A stretch of DNA of 64,000 bases from CAZSDU01 sp964429135. Lineage in GTDB: Bacteria; Bacteroidota; Bacteroidia; Bacteroidales; FEN-979. The stretch spans positions 1 through 64,000 of the forward strand of contig CAYSAU010000019.1 in the NCBI GenBank assembly GCA_964429135.1, in the 5' to 3' direction. Position 1 is the first letter of the stretch; the number at the start of each line of letters is the position of its first letter. Under the pieces are notes generated by a model. The model was not told the origin of the DNA, did not search any database, and saw only the letters and a program-made list of their open reading frames with translations. Both the position numbers and the translations under genes were made by a program. Positions 28,601 to 36,918 of the stretch are shown here, in pieces.

Positions 28601-30175
28601 TTTAGCGTTTACATAATTGAACAATTTATCCTTGATACTGGCTGTTTTATCGTCCTCATCATAAACTAAAAAACCCCTATTAGCCAGTGAAAGCAATTGA
28701 GCTTCAACCTGTGCCTTAGGTTTTTTCATGTATTCCGTCAATTCATTCAAGGAAAACACCCTGGATTTTTTTTGTTCTGAAAACCGCTTGATCAGGTTCA
28801 ACGGATTGACTTCGTCTATTCCCTGAAGTTTTTCATAACGTTGCAGGGAATAATAATTACTCGATTCAAATACCGCTTTACTGTTTTTACTTGGACCTTT
28901 CATCATTTCAAAGTTGATCCGTGGATCTCCGATCTTCCAGTTCAAGGCTTCGCAATATATTTCGACTTTATGGTAAGAATCAAACCATGGACTGATGGTC
29001 GCCACCCGTTCATCTTTGGTAAAGGACAGTTCTTTATCCTTATCAACATATTTCAATTGCAGGCCGGGATGGTAAATAGAATCGTTCTCGTAATAAATTG
29101 TAGCAGAAGCACGGGAAGAATTTATCCTGTCGGGGCGAATGACGAAAGTCTTAGATTGAGCTGTCACAAAGAGTTTATCCTTGTTTTTTACGAAGAGGTG
29201 GGCATCACGGATTCTGTCCCCGGAACCGATAACCCTTGAACCTTCAATGGCGAAACCGCCAAGGTAATCCATTCCCGGAAAAAGGTCCTGAATCCCTATG
29301 AGTTTATCGTAAGAAGCAAACCGGGGATAGGAAGCTTTTTCTTCCGTTACATCTGCCAGCACTTTATCGGTATAAAAACCAAGAAGGGGAGAAGAAAAAT
29401 ATTTTTTGTGGTAAAAATCAACTGAATCCGCGGTAAATTTGGAATAACGCATTTGTACTGCGTATTTCCTGAATTCAGTATAAATCATTGCAGGGTCCAG
29501 TCCTGCTCTTCTCCAATCAGCCTTTCCTCCTTCACCCAGCCACAAGGTGGAAAGCGGATGGTAACGTCCTTTGGTGTCATGAATGTTCAGGCTATCATCA
29601 TTGGCATAGCATACAAGATCGGTCCTATCGAATTCAACATAGGGAACCGAATCATACCCCATCCGGAATTGATTCGAACTAACCTTCCATTGTGTGGAGG
29701 CCGATTTATAAATTAGCTGTTCGTCGAAAAGCCCTATGGTGGACTCCAAAAAATGAATATAGGCTCGGCTGTTTTTTTCCGATATGAGTTTTTTCAGGGC
29801 CTCCGACCAGGGTTCAAAATATGCTACAGCTTGATGCCTTTCAACGAAAATATTTAGGGCATTGATGTAGTTGAAAAAATCAGGATAAGCACGAATACGC
29901 TTTTTCAGCATTTCGTTGCATAAAAAATAAATGGTCTTTTTCTGGTAAGGCAAATATTGTTCTGAATTCCATTTCTGGACAAAAGCGACCATAATGGGGG
30001 CAATAATTTTTTTTTCATTGTCGCTAAGGTTAAAGAATACGGAATTCAGTTCGCCAATAAACTTTGTCGAATCCCCTGAGATCCGAACTGAAGTTTGACC
30101 CCTTACAGCATGATCCGATAACCCGCAGAGGATAAAAATCATGATTATAAAAATTAATGTCGGGGCTTTTCTCAT
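25682..30175 (-). CDS. very large exported protein of unknown function
   Basis: ATG 30175 overlaps the prmA stop in ATGA and gives 1497 residues with a good signal peptide (PTLIFIIMIFILCGLSDHAVRGQ). After it come a helical region (about 35-150), and then more than a thousand residues of alternating beta-type segments; for example FKFSGKIEAGLFDLY and DLSMTPRELTGDGTVKI. A short helical, winged-helix-like insert (FSLNELTEYMKKPKAQVE) sits at about 480-500. No catalytic motif, no lipobox and no C-terminal membrane helix are evident. The build recalls long beta-groove proteins of the AsmA/TamB kind, but that is only a guess. Overlaps with prmA and plsY put it in one transcript. Confidence 0.85.
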   Translation of the reverse strand: MRKAPTLIFIIMIFILCGLSDHAVRGQTSVRISGDSTKFIGELNSVFFNLSDNEKKIIAPIMVAFVQKWNSEQYLPYQKKTIYFLCNEMLKKRIRAYPDFFNYINALNIFVERHQAVAYFEPWSEALKKLISEKNSRAYIHFLESTIGLFDEQLIYKSASTQWKVSSNQFRMGYDSVPYVEFDRTDLVCYANDDSLNIHDTKGRYHPLSTLWLGEGGKADWRRAGLDPAMIYTEFRKYAVQMRYSKFTADSVDFYHKKYFSSPLLGFYTDKVLADVTEEKASYPRFASYDKLIGIQDLFPGMDYLGGFAIEGSRVIGSGDRIRDAHLFVKNKDKLFVTAQSKTFVIRPDRINSSRASATIYYENDSIYHPGLQLKYVDKDKELSFTKDERVATISPWFDSYHKVEIYCEALNWKIGDPRINFEMMKGPSKNSKAVFESSNYYSLQRYEKLQGIDEVNPLNLIKRFSEQKKSRVFSLNELTEYMKKPKAQVEAQLLSLANRGFLVYDEDDKTASIKDKLFNYVNAKIGKADYDVIFFNSDVTGTSNAILSLDSFDLRIQGVPRVTISDSQQVHIYPKDQTIVLRKDKDFKFSGKIEAGLFDLYTQECSFQYDQFKIDLPQVDSLIFYVKSRTRDPKTGTYPLVKVRTAITGLSGDLLIDDPKNKSGLKSPPEYPVFNNRNNAYVFWDKGYIQKGVYKREKFFFEVYPFTIHSLDVVDTDSLRFTGFLSSAGIFPKIEEPLKVRPDYSLGLEKITDATGLPAYGDKGTFISKIDLSDHGLRGDGMLKYLHSTTLSHDFLFLPDSMKTIALSFDIEEVTADIEYPKVQGDTVRQFWLPYRDSLIISSIKKEMVMYNAQSTFGGDLSMTPRELTGDGTVKIRDAEMDSKQFKFRSRTFDALIANFRIRAYNLEDLTISTRNYQTHFDFDKRRGEFRSNIGISKMEFPFNKYICSMDRFDWLIDNEEIQLTNEQRKESIADSLNLRQLIDVGYTGSEFISVHPLQDSLRFFAAKARYNLRTNVINADEVRIIKVADAAIYPDSGKVSIFKDARMQTLERAIVIANVQSRYHQFYHADISIASRKKYTGKGDYDYLEHTGERNKVHFHKIFVDTSGQTTAYGNVPDSTYFMLSPQFAFTGDVVLTAKNKNLSFDGGFRPVTECIKTNAWVKFNGTLDPLHVQIPLISPLKSYQGDRLDLAMVFSNTSGQIYPAFFRPRNSFSDSVMAFGSGFVEYYPTTTEFRIASAEKLSNPQGPGNYFALNNTNCMLRTEGGINLGIKTGAVKMETYGMMDYFIIPDSTRIHICIALNFPFSENALQKLSNHLESVNLSGLTLSRTPYSTAMEYLLDKKQSDQLRSEAELVGRFKKFPEPMVRTLFLADVWLHFDTLTKSYVSYGLIGIGSINKTQVNRYVKGIIELSKKRNGDDLSFYFELSRDDWYYFNLRENILQTISSNLEYNDLITDAQKSKTEQNRVNKEAKGFRYIISTDRKKRDFLRKFEKPE

Positions 30176-31002
30176 TGCTTGATGAATTTCGCACAAACCC
30201 ATTGATTTTTAGAAGAATACCCTTGAAAAGACAATGCGTTTCCTGAAGCACTGTCCCTGATGGACAAGAGGTCTTGCTGATAAAATCCACTTAACAGAAG
30301 GATGCCTCCGGGCAATAGACAGGAGGCCAATTTCCTCATGTCATGCAATAAAATGTTACGGTTAATATTGGCCAGAACCAATTCGAAACCAATAGAAGGG
30401 ATGGCCATAGCATCTCCAAGGATCACATTGACGCCAGGACAGTTGTTTTTGACTACATTATCCCTGGCGTTATCAAATGCCCAGGGGTCGTGGTCAATGG
30501 CATCGACCTGAGCGGCTCCCATCTTACTGGCAAGAATGGCGAGCACTCCTGTACCACAGCCGTGGTCAAGCACTCGTTTGCCCTGAACATTTTCATCCAG
30601 TAGCGCGTAAATCATGAGGGCTGTGGTTTCGTGATGTGCTGTACCAAACGACATCCTCGGTTCTATCACGAGGTCATAATCAATGCCCAGGATGGGAGGG
30701 TGAAAAGGCGCCCTGATCATGCACTTGTTGGCAATAAGCACGGGCTCATATTCTTTTTCCCAAATAGCATTCCAGTTTTGCTCGCTGACTCTTTCCTTGG
30801 AGACGGTAAATCCCATTGCTTGGCTTTTCTCCTGAAGGTAAACATCAATCTCTTCATGCTGAAGCTCATCCTCCGGGATAAATGCCTGTAATCCATTTTC
30901 ATCTTCGTGAAAGCTGTTGAATCCCATGGAAAGTAATTCCGCCATGACGATTTCACGGTTTTCACCCACGAGGGGAGTAAGAGTAAAGGCCTGATAGTCC
31001 AT
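30172..31002 (-). CDS. prmA: ribosomal protein L11 methyltransferase
   Basis: The 276-residue SAM-dependent enzyme trimethylates L11. N-terminal substrate-recognition domain (about 1-95) and C-terminal Rossmann domain with the SAM motif LDHGCGTGVLAILASKMGA, then AIDHDPWAFDNARDNV and the active-site-proximal VLANINRNILL. FGTAHHETTALMI precedes the SAM site, as in PrmA. Its stop overlaps the start of the giant gene in ATGA, and its ATG directly follows the tpiA stop. Confidence 0.95.
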   Translation of the reverse strand: MDYQAFTLTPLVGENREIVMAELLSMGFNSFHEDENGLQAFIPEDELQHEEIDVYLQEKSQAMGFTVSKERVSEQNWNAIWEKEYEPVLIANKCMIRAPFHPPILGIDYDLVIEPRMSFGTAHHETTALMIYALLDENVQGKRVLDHGCGTGVLAILASKMGAAQVDAIDHDPWAFDNARDNVVKNNCPGVNVILGDAMAIPSIGFELVLANINRNILLHDMRKLASCLLPGGILLLSGFYQQDLLSIRDSASGNALSFQGYSSKNQWVCAKFIKQ

Positions 31003-31764
31003 TTAAAAAGAGCAAACAATTTGAATGAATTCATCCGCATGAAGAGAAGCTCCTCCGATCAACCCCCCATCAACATCAGCCTGGCTGAATAGTTCACGGG
31101 CATTCCGGGAATTGCAGCTTCCTCCATACAATAAAGAAATCTCGGCGGCAACTTCTTCACCGTATTTTGCGCGGATCAGGTTCCGGATAAAAGCATGCAT
31201 TTCTTCTGCCTGCCCAGGGCTTGCGTTTACACCGGTTCCGATTGCCCAAACGGGTTCATAGGCAACGACAAGTTTTCGGAAAGCATCCCCATCAAGATGA
31301 AAAAGAGATTCAAAGATCTGTTCTTCCACCACTGCAAAATGCCGGCTAGCTTCCCTGTCCGGAAGCAGCTCTCCGCAACAAAAGATAGGTGTGATTTCTT
31401 GTTTCAGCAGAGCATCAACTTTTTCTGACAGAAAGCGATTTGATTCATGGAAATATTTCCGGCGTTCGGAATGTCCCACGATACAATAATCCACTTCCAG
31501 GGCTTTCAACATGACCGGGCTTATTTCACCGGTATAAGCGCCAAAGTCCTGGGGATAAACATTCTGGGCTCCGACTTTGAAAACAGAGTCCTGAGCCAAA
31601 TCTGTAGCCAGTTCGAGATAAGGAGAGGGAGGACACAGCACAACTAAGCTGTCCAACCGTTTAGTATCATCCAGGGCTTCTGCAATCCCGGTGATCAGTT
31701 CTTCGGCTTCCGTGAAGGTTTTATTCATTTTCCAGTTCCCGGCAACAATTTTTTTACGCATCAT
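31003..31764 (-). CDS. tpiA: triosephosphate isomerase
   Basis: The 253-residue glycolytic TIM barrel interconverts dihydroxyacetone phosphate and glyceraldehyde-3-phosphate. GNWKMNK holds the catalytic Lys, CIVGHSERR the His, AYEPVWAIGTG the Glu, and LLYGGSC and GLIGGASL the phosphate site. Two start codons are adjacent (MMRKK); the second, at 31761, is equally plausible. A one-mismatch -7 box (TGAATTTG) lies in the 69-nt gap upstream, so it may have its own promoter. Confidence 0.97.
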   Translation of the reverse strand: MMRKKIVAGNWKMNKTFTEAEELITGIAEALDDTKRLDSLVVLCPPSPYLELATDLAQDSVFKVGAQNVYPQDFGAYTGEISPVMLKALEVDYCIVGHSERRKYFHESNRFLSEKVDALLKQEITPIFCCGELLPDREASRHFAVVEEQIFESLFHLDGDAFRKLVVAYEPVWAIGTGVNASPGQAEEMHAFIRNLIRAKYGEEVAAEISLLYGGSCNSRNARELFSQADVDGGLIGGASLHADEFIQIVCSF

Positions 31765-31833
31765 GGCAGAATTTTTAGTTAATTTTTGAAGTAAAAACTG
31801 ACAAATTCATAATACTTTATTCCTCACTCCTAT

Positions 31834-32913
31834 TTATTGTATTCTTACCCTCGGGTCCAGCAAACCATATAAAATATCGACGATAATATTAATCAGGATC
31901 AGGATAATGGAAATAAAAAGGACGGCCCCCATGACAACAGGAAAGTCATATTTTTCAAGAGCATTGACGATGACTACCCCAATTCCTTTCCAGTCGAATA
32001 CGAACTCAACAAAAACGGCCCCGGCCAAAAGGGAAGCCATCCAACCGGATATAGCAGTCATGACGGGATTCATTGCATTTTTCAAGGCATGTTTCAAGAT
32101 GATCCTCCGCTTACTGAGACCTTTGGCCATAGCAGTACGGATATAATCCTGAGACAATACATCAAGCAGGGAATTACGGGTCAGTTCAACAATGACGGCA
32201 AGAGGGCGGATTCCAAGGGTCAGGGCGGGCAAAATAAGGTTTTTCAGATCGAGGTATTCATATCTTCCGAAATCATCCACCGAATAAAGGCTGCCCGACA
32301 TGTTCAATCCGGTGATCCCAGCCAGTACAAATGCAAATATCCAGGCATTCAGGATAGCAGCAAAAAAAGAAGGCAGCGACATCCCAAGGACGGAAAAAAC
32401 CAAAGACACTTTATCCATCAGGCTGTTCTTTTTAAGGGCACAAAGAATCCCGATTCCAATCCCGACAACGATGGCGAAAGTCATAGCAACAATGGCTAAA
32501 ATTATCGTATTGACAAAACCCTCGGCCAGAATTTCAGAAACATTGCGTTTCGACTGGTAAGATCTCCTCAGATAAGGTTCTTTCACGACCAGGGAATAGT
32601 TGCCAAGTGGCAGAAGTGTATAAGTCCGGCCATATTTTTCACGATCAAGGTACCAATAGCTTCCGTTATCTTTTGAATGATGAAATGATAGCGGTGACAG
32701 ATCATTCAGATAATTCAGGAATTGCACAACAAGCGGTTTATCACGGCCGAGATCTTTGTTGATGGCCTCCACGGATGCAATGTCTGCCCGCTGTCCGAGC
32801 ATCATCCTGGCAGGATCACCGGGAAGGATATTAAAGAGAAAAAACACCACGATAACAACTCCGAAAAGAACAAGAATTCCGTAAGCAAGCCGTTTCAAAA
32901 TAAATTGACTCAT
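31834..32913 (-). CDS. DppB/OppB-type ABC transporter permease
   Basis: The 359-residue inner-membrane permease starts in the family manner (FILKRLAYGILVLFGVVIVVF, then NILPGDPARMMLG). The C-terminal BPD_transp_1 domain contains the EAA-loop-like SQDYIRTAMAKGLSKRRIILKHALKNA. A periplasmic insert of about 60 residues lies after the first helix (about 68-125). No partner permease, ATPase or binding protein is encoded in the window, so it is an orphan component; its partners are probably elsewhere. It sits 14 nt downstream of the BT_3928-like gene. Confidence 0.9.
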   Translation of the reverse strand: MSQFILKRLAYGILVLFGVVIVVFFLFNILPGDPARMMLGQRADIASVEAINKDLGRDKPLVVQFLNYLNDLSPLSFHHSKDNGSYWYLDREKYGRTYTLLPLGNYSLVVKEPYLRRSYQSKRNVSEILAEGFVNTIILAIVAMTFAIVVGIGIGILCALKKNSLMDKVSLVFSVLGMSLPSFFAAILNAWIFAFVLAGITGLNMSGSLYSVDDFGRYEYLDLKNLILPALTLGIRPLAVIVELTRNSLLDVLSQDYIRTAMAKGLSKRRIILKHALKNAMNPVMTAISGWMASLLAGAVFVEFVFDWKGIGVVIVNALEKYDFPVVMGAVLFISIILILINIIVDILYGLLDPRVRIQ

Positions 32914-32927
32914 TCCATGTCATTTAC

Positions 32928-34037
32928 TTATTGATCCATATAGGTTCGCTTGATTTCTTCATAAGGAGGGATATCACGGTAATGCCATTTGGCCAAAACG
33001 ACACCATGTTTTAAAAGGATTAAGCCCGGATTAGCCCTTACCATCATCTTCAAAACAATGTCATCAGCATAATAAAAATCAAAGGCTGTACCATTTTCTA
33101 TCCTGAAGTTTTTGACCACCTGGGGCAGGCTACTGGTGATACAAACGAACGAATATCCATCAATGAGCGCTTTTTTATAAAAAGGCAGAATCTTCAAAAA
33201 GCCTTGCGGATCTGCCACTGTAAGGTCATAGGAGATAAAGAGGAAATGATAATCGGGATTGTCGAGAATTTCGGAAGTGATAACGTTCCCTTTCTCATCT
33301 TCCACCCTCAGGGTAGTTCCTTCATTCATGTTAGGGTTTTCAACCCTCTGACTTTTAAAAATCCAATTGGAAAGCCATACGGTATCATTCCAGGGATAAT
33401 CCGGTGCAACAAATTCCTTTTCTTCCCCTGTATGACGGTTCTTGTAGGTCACATAAAATTTTATCGGTAAAGTCGAAGCCTGGTTAACATTGTTTCCCAC
33501 TTTCCATGGCATAAAATCGATGAGAGGAAGATGACGATAAGAATATATGCTTAGCCATGCAAAGGCAATCATGGTAAGGAATAGAAAAACAATCTCAGCA
33601 TAGGCAGGTATGGCACTTTTAAATTTATTCCTCCACAAAAAGATCGGAATGACCATCATCATCAGCAAGAGGTTTTTAATGAAGGTTTCCACATTAGTCA
33701 GCTTGATGGCATCTCCGAAACAACCACAATCAGGGACAATATTATATACAGCATCAAAAAAGGTAAGAACAGTGAAAAAAGTCATCATGGGAAGTAATAT
33801 CCATGAGGTTTTTCTGATCCAAAGGTTCAGGAGTAGGCTGATGCCGATTGAAAATTCAAGGACACACAGAAAAACACTTAAAAAATGTGAAAAAGGCATG
33901 GCCCAGGCCATATTGAACGCAAGGAAATAATCTTCCATTCGATAGACCGTACCCCAAGGGTCTATTCCTTTGACAAAGCCGGAAAAAATAAACACCAATC
34001 CGACGATGATACGAAAGGTATTTCGGCTAATTTTCAT
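32928..34037 (-). CDS. BT_3928-like membrane protein (DoxX/MauE-type N-half)
   Basis: The 369-residue protein has an N-terminal four-helix DoxX/MauE-like membrane part (about 8-140) with RIIVGLVFIFSGFVKGIDP and the paired cysteines PDCGCFGD at about 100-107. After a helix near 145-165 comes a periplasmic region, whose last 110 residues (LFISYDLTVAD..., RANPGLILLKHGVVLAKWHY) read like a thioredoxin fold without a CxxC. MauE-type proteins handle disulfides or quinone-linked redox, so an envelope redox role is plausible. It overlaps DUF1599 by 11 nt. The pairing of these two near tpiA is known in Bacteroidota. Confidence 0.75.
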   Translation of the reverse strand: MKISRNTFRIIVGLVFIFSGFVKGIDPWGTVYRMEDYFLAFNMAWAMPFSHFLSVFLCVLEFSIGISLLLNLWIRKTSWILLPMMTFFTVLTFFDAVYNIVPDCGCFGDAIKLTNVETFIKNLLLMMMVIPIFLWRNKFKSAIPAYAEIVFLFLTMIAFAWLSIYSYRHLPLIDFMPWKVGNNVNQASTLPIKFYVTYKNRHTGEEKEFVAPDYPWNDTVWLSNWIFKSQRVENPNMNEGTTLRVEDEKGNVITSEILDNPDYHFLFISYDLTVADPQGFLKILPFYKKALIDGYSFVCITSSLPQVVKNFRIENGTAFDFYYADDIVLKMMVRANPGLILLKHGVVLAKWHYRDIPPYEEIKRTYMDQ

Positions 34038-34578
34038 ATTCCATTTTAATTAGAGCAAAAACAGCATAATTGATCATATCGTAATAGTTGGCATCAACCC
34101 CTTCCGAGATAAAAGTTTTTCCCAGATTATCCTCAATCTGCTTGACCCTTAATATCTTCATCAGGATTATATCCGTGAGCGAACTCAGGCGCATATTCCG
34201 CCATGCCTCGCCATAATCATGATTTTTTTTCAGCATCAGCTCACGGGCGATTGAAATATATCGATCATAGCGCTCAAGTCCTTCCTCCACTGAAAGCTCA
34301 AGTTTCTTTTCATTCCCCAGCTCAAGTTGAATCAAGGCAATGACTGCGTAATTCACGATCCCGATAAATTCAGGCTTTATGCCTTCCGCGATTTTCTGAC
34401 TGCCTTTATCATCGATGCTGCGTATCCGCTGGGCTTTAATATAAATCTGATCGGTCAGGGAGGGTGTCCTTAAAATTCTCCAGGCTGTTCCATAATCCTT
34501 CATCTTGGTTTGGAAAATACCCCGGCAAATTTTTATAATGCCCTCAAATTGCTGTTCCGTTATCGAATCTGATGCCAT
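34027..34578 (-). CDS. DUF1599 protein with internal duplication
   Basis: The 183-residue cytosolic protein consists of two similar halves: KDYGTAWRILRTPSLTDQI / NHDYGEAWRNMRLSSLTDII, and IGIVNYAVIALIQLE / YDMINYAVFALIKME, about 90 residues apart. This matches DUF1599, whose function is unknown; the DYGxAWR helices hint at an all-alpha NTP-pyrophosphatase-like or nucleotide-binding fold, but no proof is visible. It is the first gene of the minus-strand run. A TAATTTCG -7 variant lies at 34605-34612, 27 nt before the ATG. Confidence 0.8.
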   Translation of the reverse strand: MASDSITEQQFEGIIKICRGIFQTKMKDYGTAWRILRTPSLTDQIYIKAQRIRSIDDKGSQKIAEGIKPEFIGIVNYAVIALIQLELGNEKKLELSVEEGLERYDRYISIARELMLKKNHDYGEAWRNMRLSSLTDIILMKILRVKQIEDNLGKTFISEGVDANYYDMINYAVFALIKMEYEN

Positions 34579-34656
34579 CCTATGAAGAATTCTTTTTTAT
34601 GAAGCGAAATTAATAAAAATAATGATAGCAGTCTGCCGGGTTTCCTTTACATTTCC

Positions 34657-34664
34657 TACATTTG
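34657..34664 (+). promoter_or_regulatory. -7 promoter element TACATTTG for folP-cdaA
   Basis: Exact TAnnTTTG match, 39 nt before the folP ATG. The best upstream triplet is CTG at 34633-34635, 21 nt away, a weak -33 box. Confidence 0.55.
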
Positions 34665-34702
34665 TGACCTGACCCGGGAGGGTTAAAAGACGGCCACGAC
34701 CT

Positions 34703-35518
34703 ATGTTAAACCTGAAGTTTCCTGTTGTAATGGGTATTCTGAATCTGAGTCCGGATTCATTTTATGACGGAGGGAAATATACCAAGGTTGATGATCAGCT
34801 TAAAAAAGTGGACCAGATGCTTAAGGATGGCGCTGGAATCATCGACATGGGTGCTGTTTCAAGCCGGCCGGGAGCAGAAGAAATTCCGCCTCATGAAGAA
34901 TTGAAGCGAATCCTTCCCTCCCTGAAGCTTATCCGTCATCACTTTCCAAAGGTTTTGATTTCTGTTGATACTTTTCGGAAGGAGACTGCCAGGGCCGTGG
35001 TTGAAAACGGAGCCAACCTGATCAATGATATTTATGGCGGGAGATATGAAGAAGGAATGCTGGAAACCATTGCTTCCCTGAAAGTGCCATACATTATTAT
35101 GCATATGAAAGGCAATCCCCGGAACATGCAAAACAAACCTGAATATTCGGATGTGATAGCGGAAATCGCCTATTTCTTCGAACAACAAACCAATCTGGCA
35201 TGGGAAGCTGGTATTCGTGAAATAATCGTTGACCCCGGTTTCGGATTCGGTAAGACTCCTCAGCATAATTTTATGCTGCTTTCCAGGCTCAGCGCTTTCC
35301 GTTCTCTAGGATATCCCATCCTTGTCGGGCTCTCCCGAAAATCCATGATCACCAGAACGCTGAATATTCCGGCTTCCGAGGCCATGAATGCTACTACTGT
35401 AATGAACACCATTGCTTTACTCAATGGAGCTGACCTTCTCCGGGTACATGATGTTAAGGAAGCAATGCAAACAGTAAGACTGTTGAATTACCTGGAAGAA
35501 TCCCATCAGGAATCGTAA
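34703..35518 (+). CDS. folP: dihydropteroate synthase
   Basis: The 271-residue TIM-barrel enzyme joins 4-aminobenzoate to the pterin pyrophosphate in folate synthesis. GILNLSPDSFYDGGKY, DMGAVSSRPGAEEI (phosphate loop), LINDIYGG, DPGFGFGKTPQHN and VGLSRKSMI cover the expected active-site loops. It is the sulfonamide target; no unusual substitution can be judged. It lies 20 nt upstream of cdaA, an arrangement common in Bacteroidota. Confidence 0.96.
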   Translation: MLNLKFPVVMGILNLSPDSFYDGGKYTKVDDQLKKVDQMLKDGAGIIDMGAVSSRPGAEEIPPHEELKRILPSLKLIRHHFPKVLISVDTFRKETARAVVENGANLINDIYGGRYEEGMLETIASLKVPYIIMHMKGNPRNMQNKPEYSDVIAEIAYFFEQQTNLAWEAGIREIIVDPGFGFGKTPQHNFMLLSRLSAFRSLGYPILVGLSRKSMITRTLNIPASEAMNATTVMNTIALLNGADLLRVHDVKEAMQTVRLLNYLEESHQES

Positions 35519-35538
35519 AATATCCTTATTTTTGCCCT

Positions 35539-36321
35539 ATGTTTCTTATTGGGTTATTCAGTTTCCGAATTGTCGATCTGATCGACATTCTTTTATTTGC
35601 CATATTACTTTACGAAATCTATAACCTCGTCAAGGGTACGGCAGCGATACGGATATTTATCGGTATTATTGCTGTTTACATGATCTGGAAGGTTGTGAAA
35701 GCCTTACAGATGCAATTGCTCAGTGAAATCCTCGGACAGTTCATCAGTGTTGGAGTCATTGCCCTGATTGTTGTTTTCCAGCCAGAGATACGGCAATTTC
35801 TGCTTTTAGTTGGGAATACGAAGATTATCAAGAACCAGCGTAAACGTTTTCTGTTCTGGAAATTTAAAATCAACAACCCTGTCAATATGGATGTTGACAA
35901 AATTGTTAAAGCTTGTCAGAAAATGGCTGAAACCCGTTCCGGAGCATTGATTGTGATTGCAAGGCAAAGCGAATTATCACATTATGTTTCAACCGGACAA
36001 ATTCTGGATGCAAAAATTACTGAATCTCTGCTGGAAACCATTTTTTTTAAAAACAGTCCCTTGCATGACGGAGCAGTCATCATTGTCAGGGATAAAATAC
36101 GTGCCGCCAGATGTATTCTACCGGTATCCAATAAATCAACCATTCCTGCAAAATTCGGTTTACGTCACCGTTCCGCTGTCGGGATCACAGAGAAATCTGA
36201 TGCAGTTGCTATTGTCGTTTCAGAAGAAAGAGGTAAAATATCCTTAAGCGTCGATGGTGAAATCATCGGAGATGTTTCTCCTTCAACCCTTTCCACCAAG
36301 CTAGAGGAATTATTTCAATAA
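35539..36321 (+). CDS. cdaA: diadenylate cyclase (c-di-AMP synthase)
   Basis: The 260-residue membrane enzyme makes c-di-AMP from two ATP. About three membrane helices (10-30, 35-52, 62-80) precede the DAC domain, with the catalytic LHDGAVIIVRD and ATP-binding GLRHRSAVGITE motifs intact. A basic linker (NQRKRFLFWKFK) lies between. It follows folP by 20 nt and probably shares its promoter. c-di-AMP commonly governs potassium and turgor; no receptor gene is visible here. Confidence 0.95.
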   Translation: MFLIGLFSFRIVDLIDILLFAILLYEIYNLVKGTAAIRIFIGIIAVYMIWKVVKALQMQLLSEILGQFISVGVIALIVVFQPEIRQFLLLVGNTKIIKNQRKRFLFWKFKINNPVNMDVDKIVKACQKMAETRSGALIVIARQSELSHYVSTGQILDAKITESLLETIFFKNSPLHDGAVIIVRDKIRAARCILPVSNKSTIPAKFGLRHRSAVGITEKSDAVAIVVSEERGKISLSVDGEIIGDVSPSTLSTKLEELFQ

Positions 36322-36322
36322 T

Positions 36323-36889
36323 CTATTTTCTTTTTGACTTACCCTTGGATTGTGGGGCATTGGCCAAACTATCCGACTTTCTTTTTAATTCAAATTCCCT
36401 GACCATCTCCTCTGGAGTCTTCCCAAGATTCTGTAAAGCCAACTGAGCGTCATCGGCAAAATCATTATCCGGATAGGATTGGATGAAGAGGAGATAATTT
36501 TCCCTTGCCTTGACAAGATCGTGAAGCATATTCTCATAAATAAACGCCTTGAAGAAAAGGCAAATCGGGGCTTTGCTGCCGTTTGGAAAATCTTTTCTGT
36601 ACTGATCAAAAAAAATGATGGCCTTATCTCCCCGGTTAAGATTCATAGCCAGATTGGCTGCTTTAAAAAGATAAGCAGGGCAAAGCGAATCCTTTGGAAA
36701 ATCCTGAAAAAAAGCCTCATAATGGTGGAGTAAACTATCGGCTGCGATACGATCAAAGTTTACTGCATCCGGGGAGAATAGTCTTTCCTCCAAACGATGT
36801 ATCGCATTTATCGATTTTTCGCGTGAAGGTCCGCAAGCTGATAGTATTAGCAGGATTCCGGAAAGAAGGAAAATCGTTGGTTTGTTCAT
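36323..36889 (-). CDS. TPR-like lipoprotein
   Basis: The 188-residue protein starts with a lipoprotein signal (LLSGILLILSACGPSRE; lipidated Cys at about 19). Two or three tetratricopeptide-like helix pairs follow (YEAFFQDFPKDSLCPAYLFKAANLAMN and ENYLLFIQSYPDNDFADDAQLALQN, each less than one full motif apart), the pattern of YbgF/BamD-type outer-membrane proteins. The end is basic (KSKGKSKRK). It is the last gene after ruvX and def; it converges on cdaA with a 1-nt gap and no terminator. Confidence 0.75.
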   Translation of the reverse strand: MNKPTIFLLSGILLILSACGPSREKSINAIHRLEERLFSPDAVNFDRIAADSLLHHYEAFFQDFPKDSLCPAYLFKAANLAMNLNRGDKAIIFFDQYRKDFPNGSKAPICLFFKAFIYENMLHDLVKARENYLLFIQSYPDNDFADDAQLALQNLGKTPEEMVREFELKRKSDSLANAPQSKGKSKRK

Positions 36890-36918
36890 GGTGTGCTTTT
36901 CAATTATTGTTATATGTT

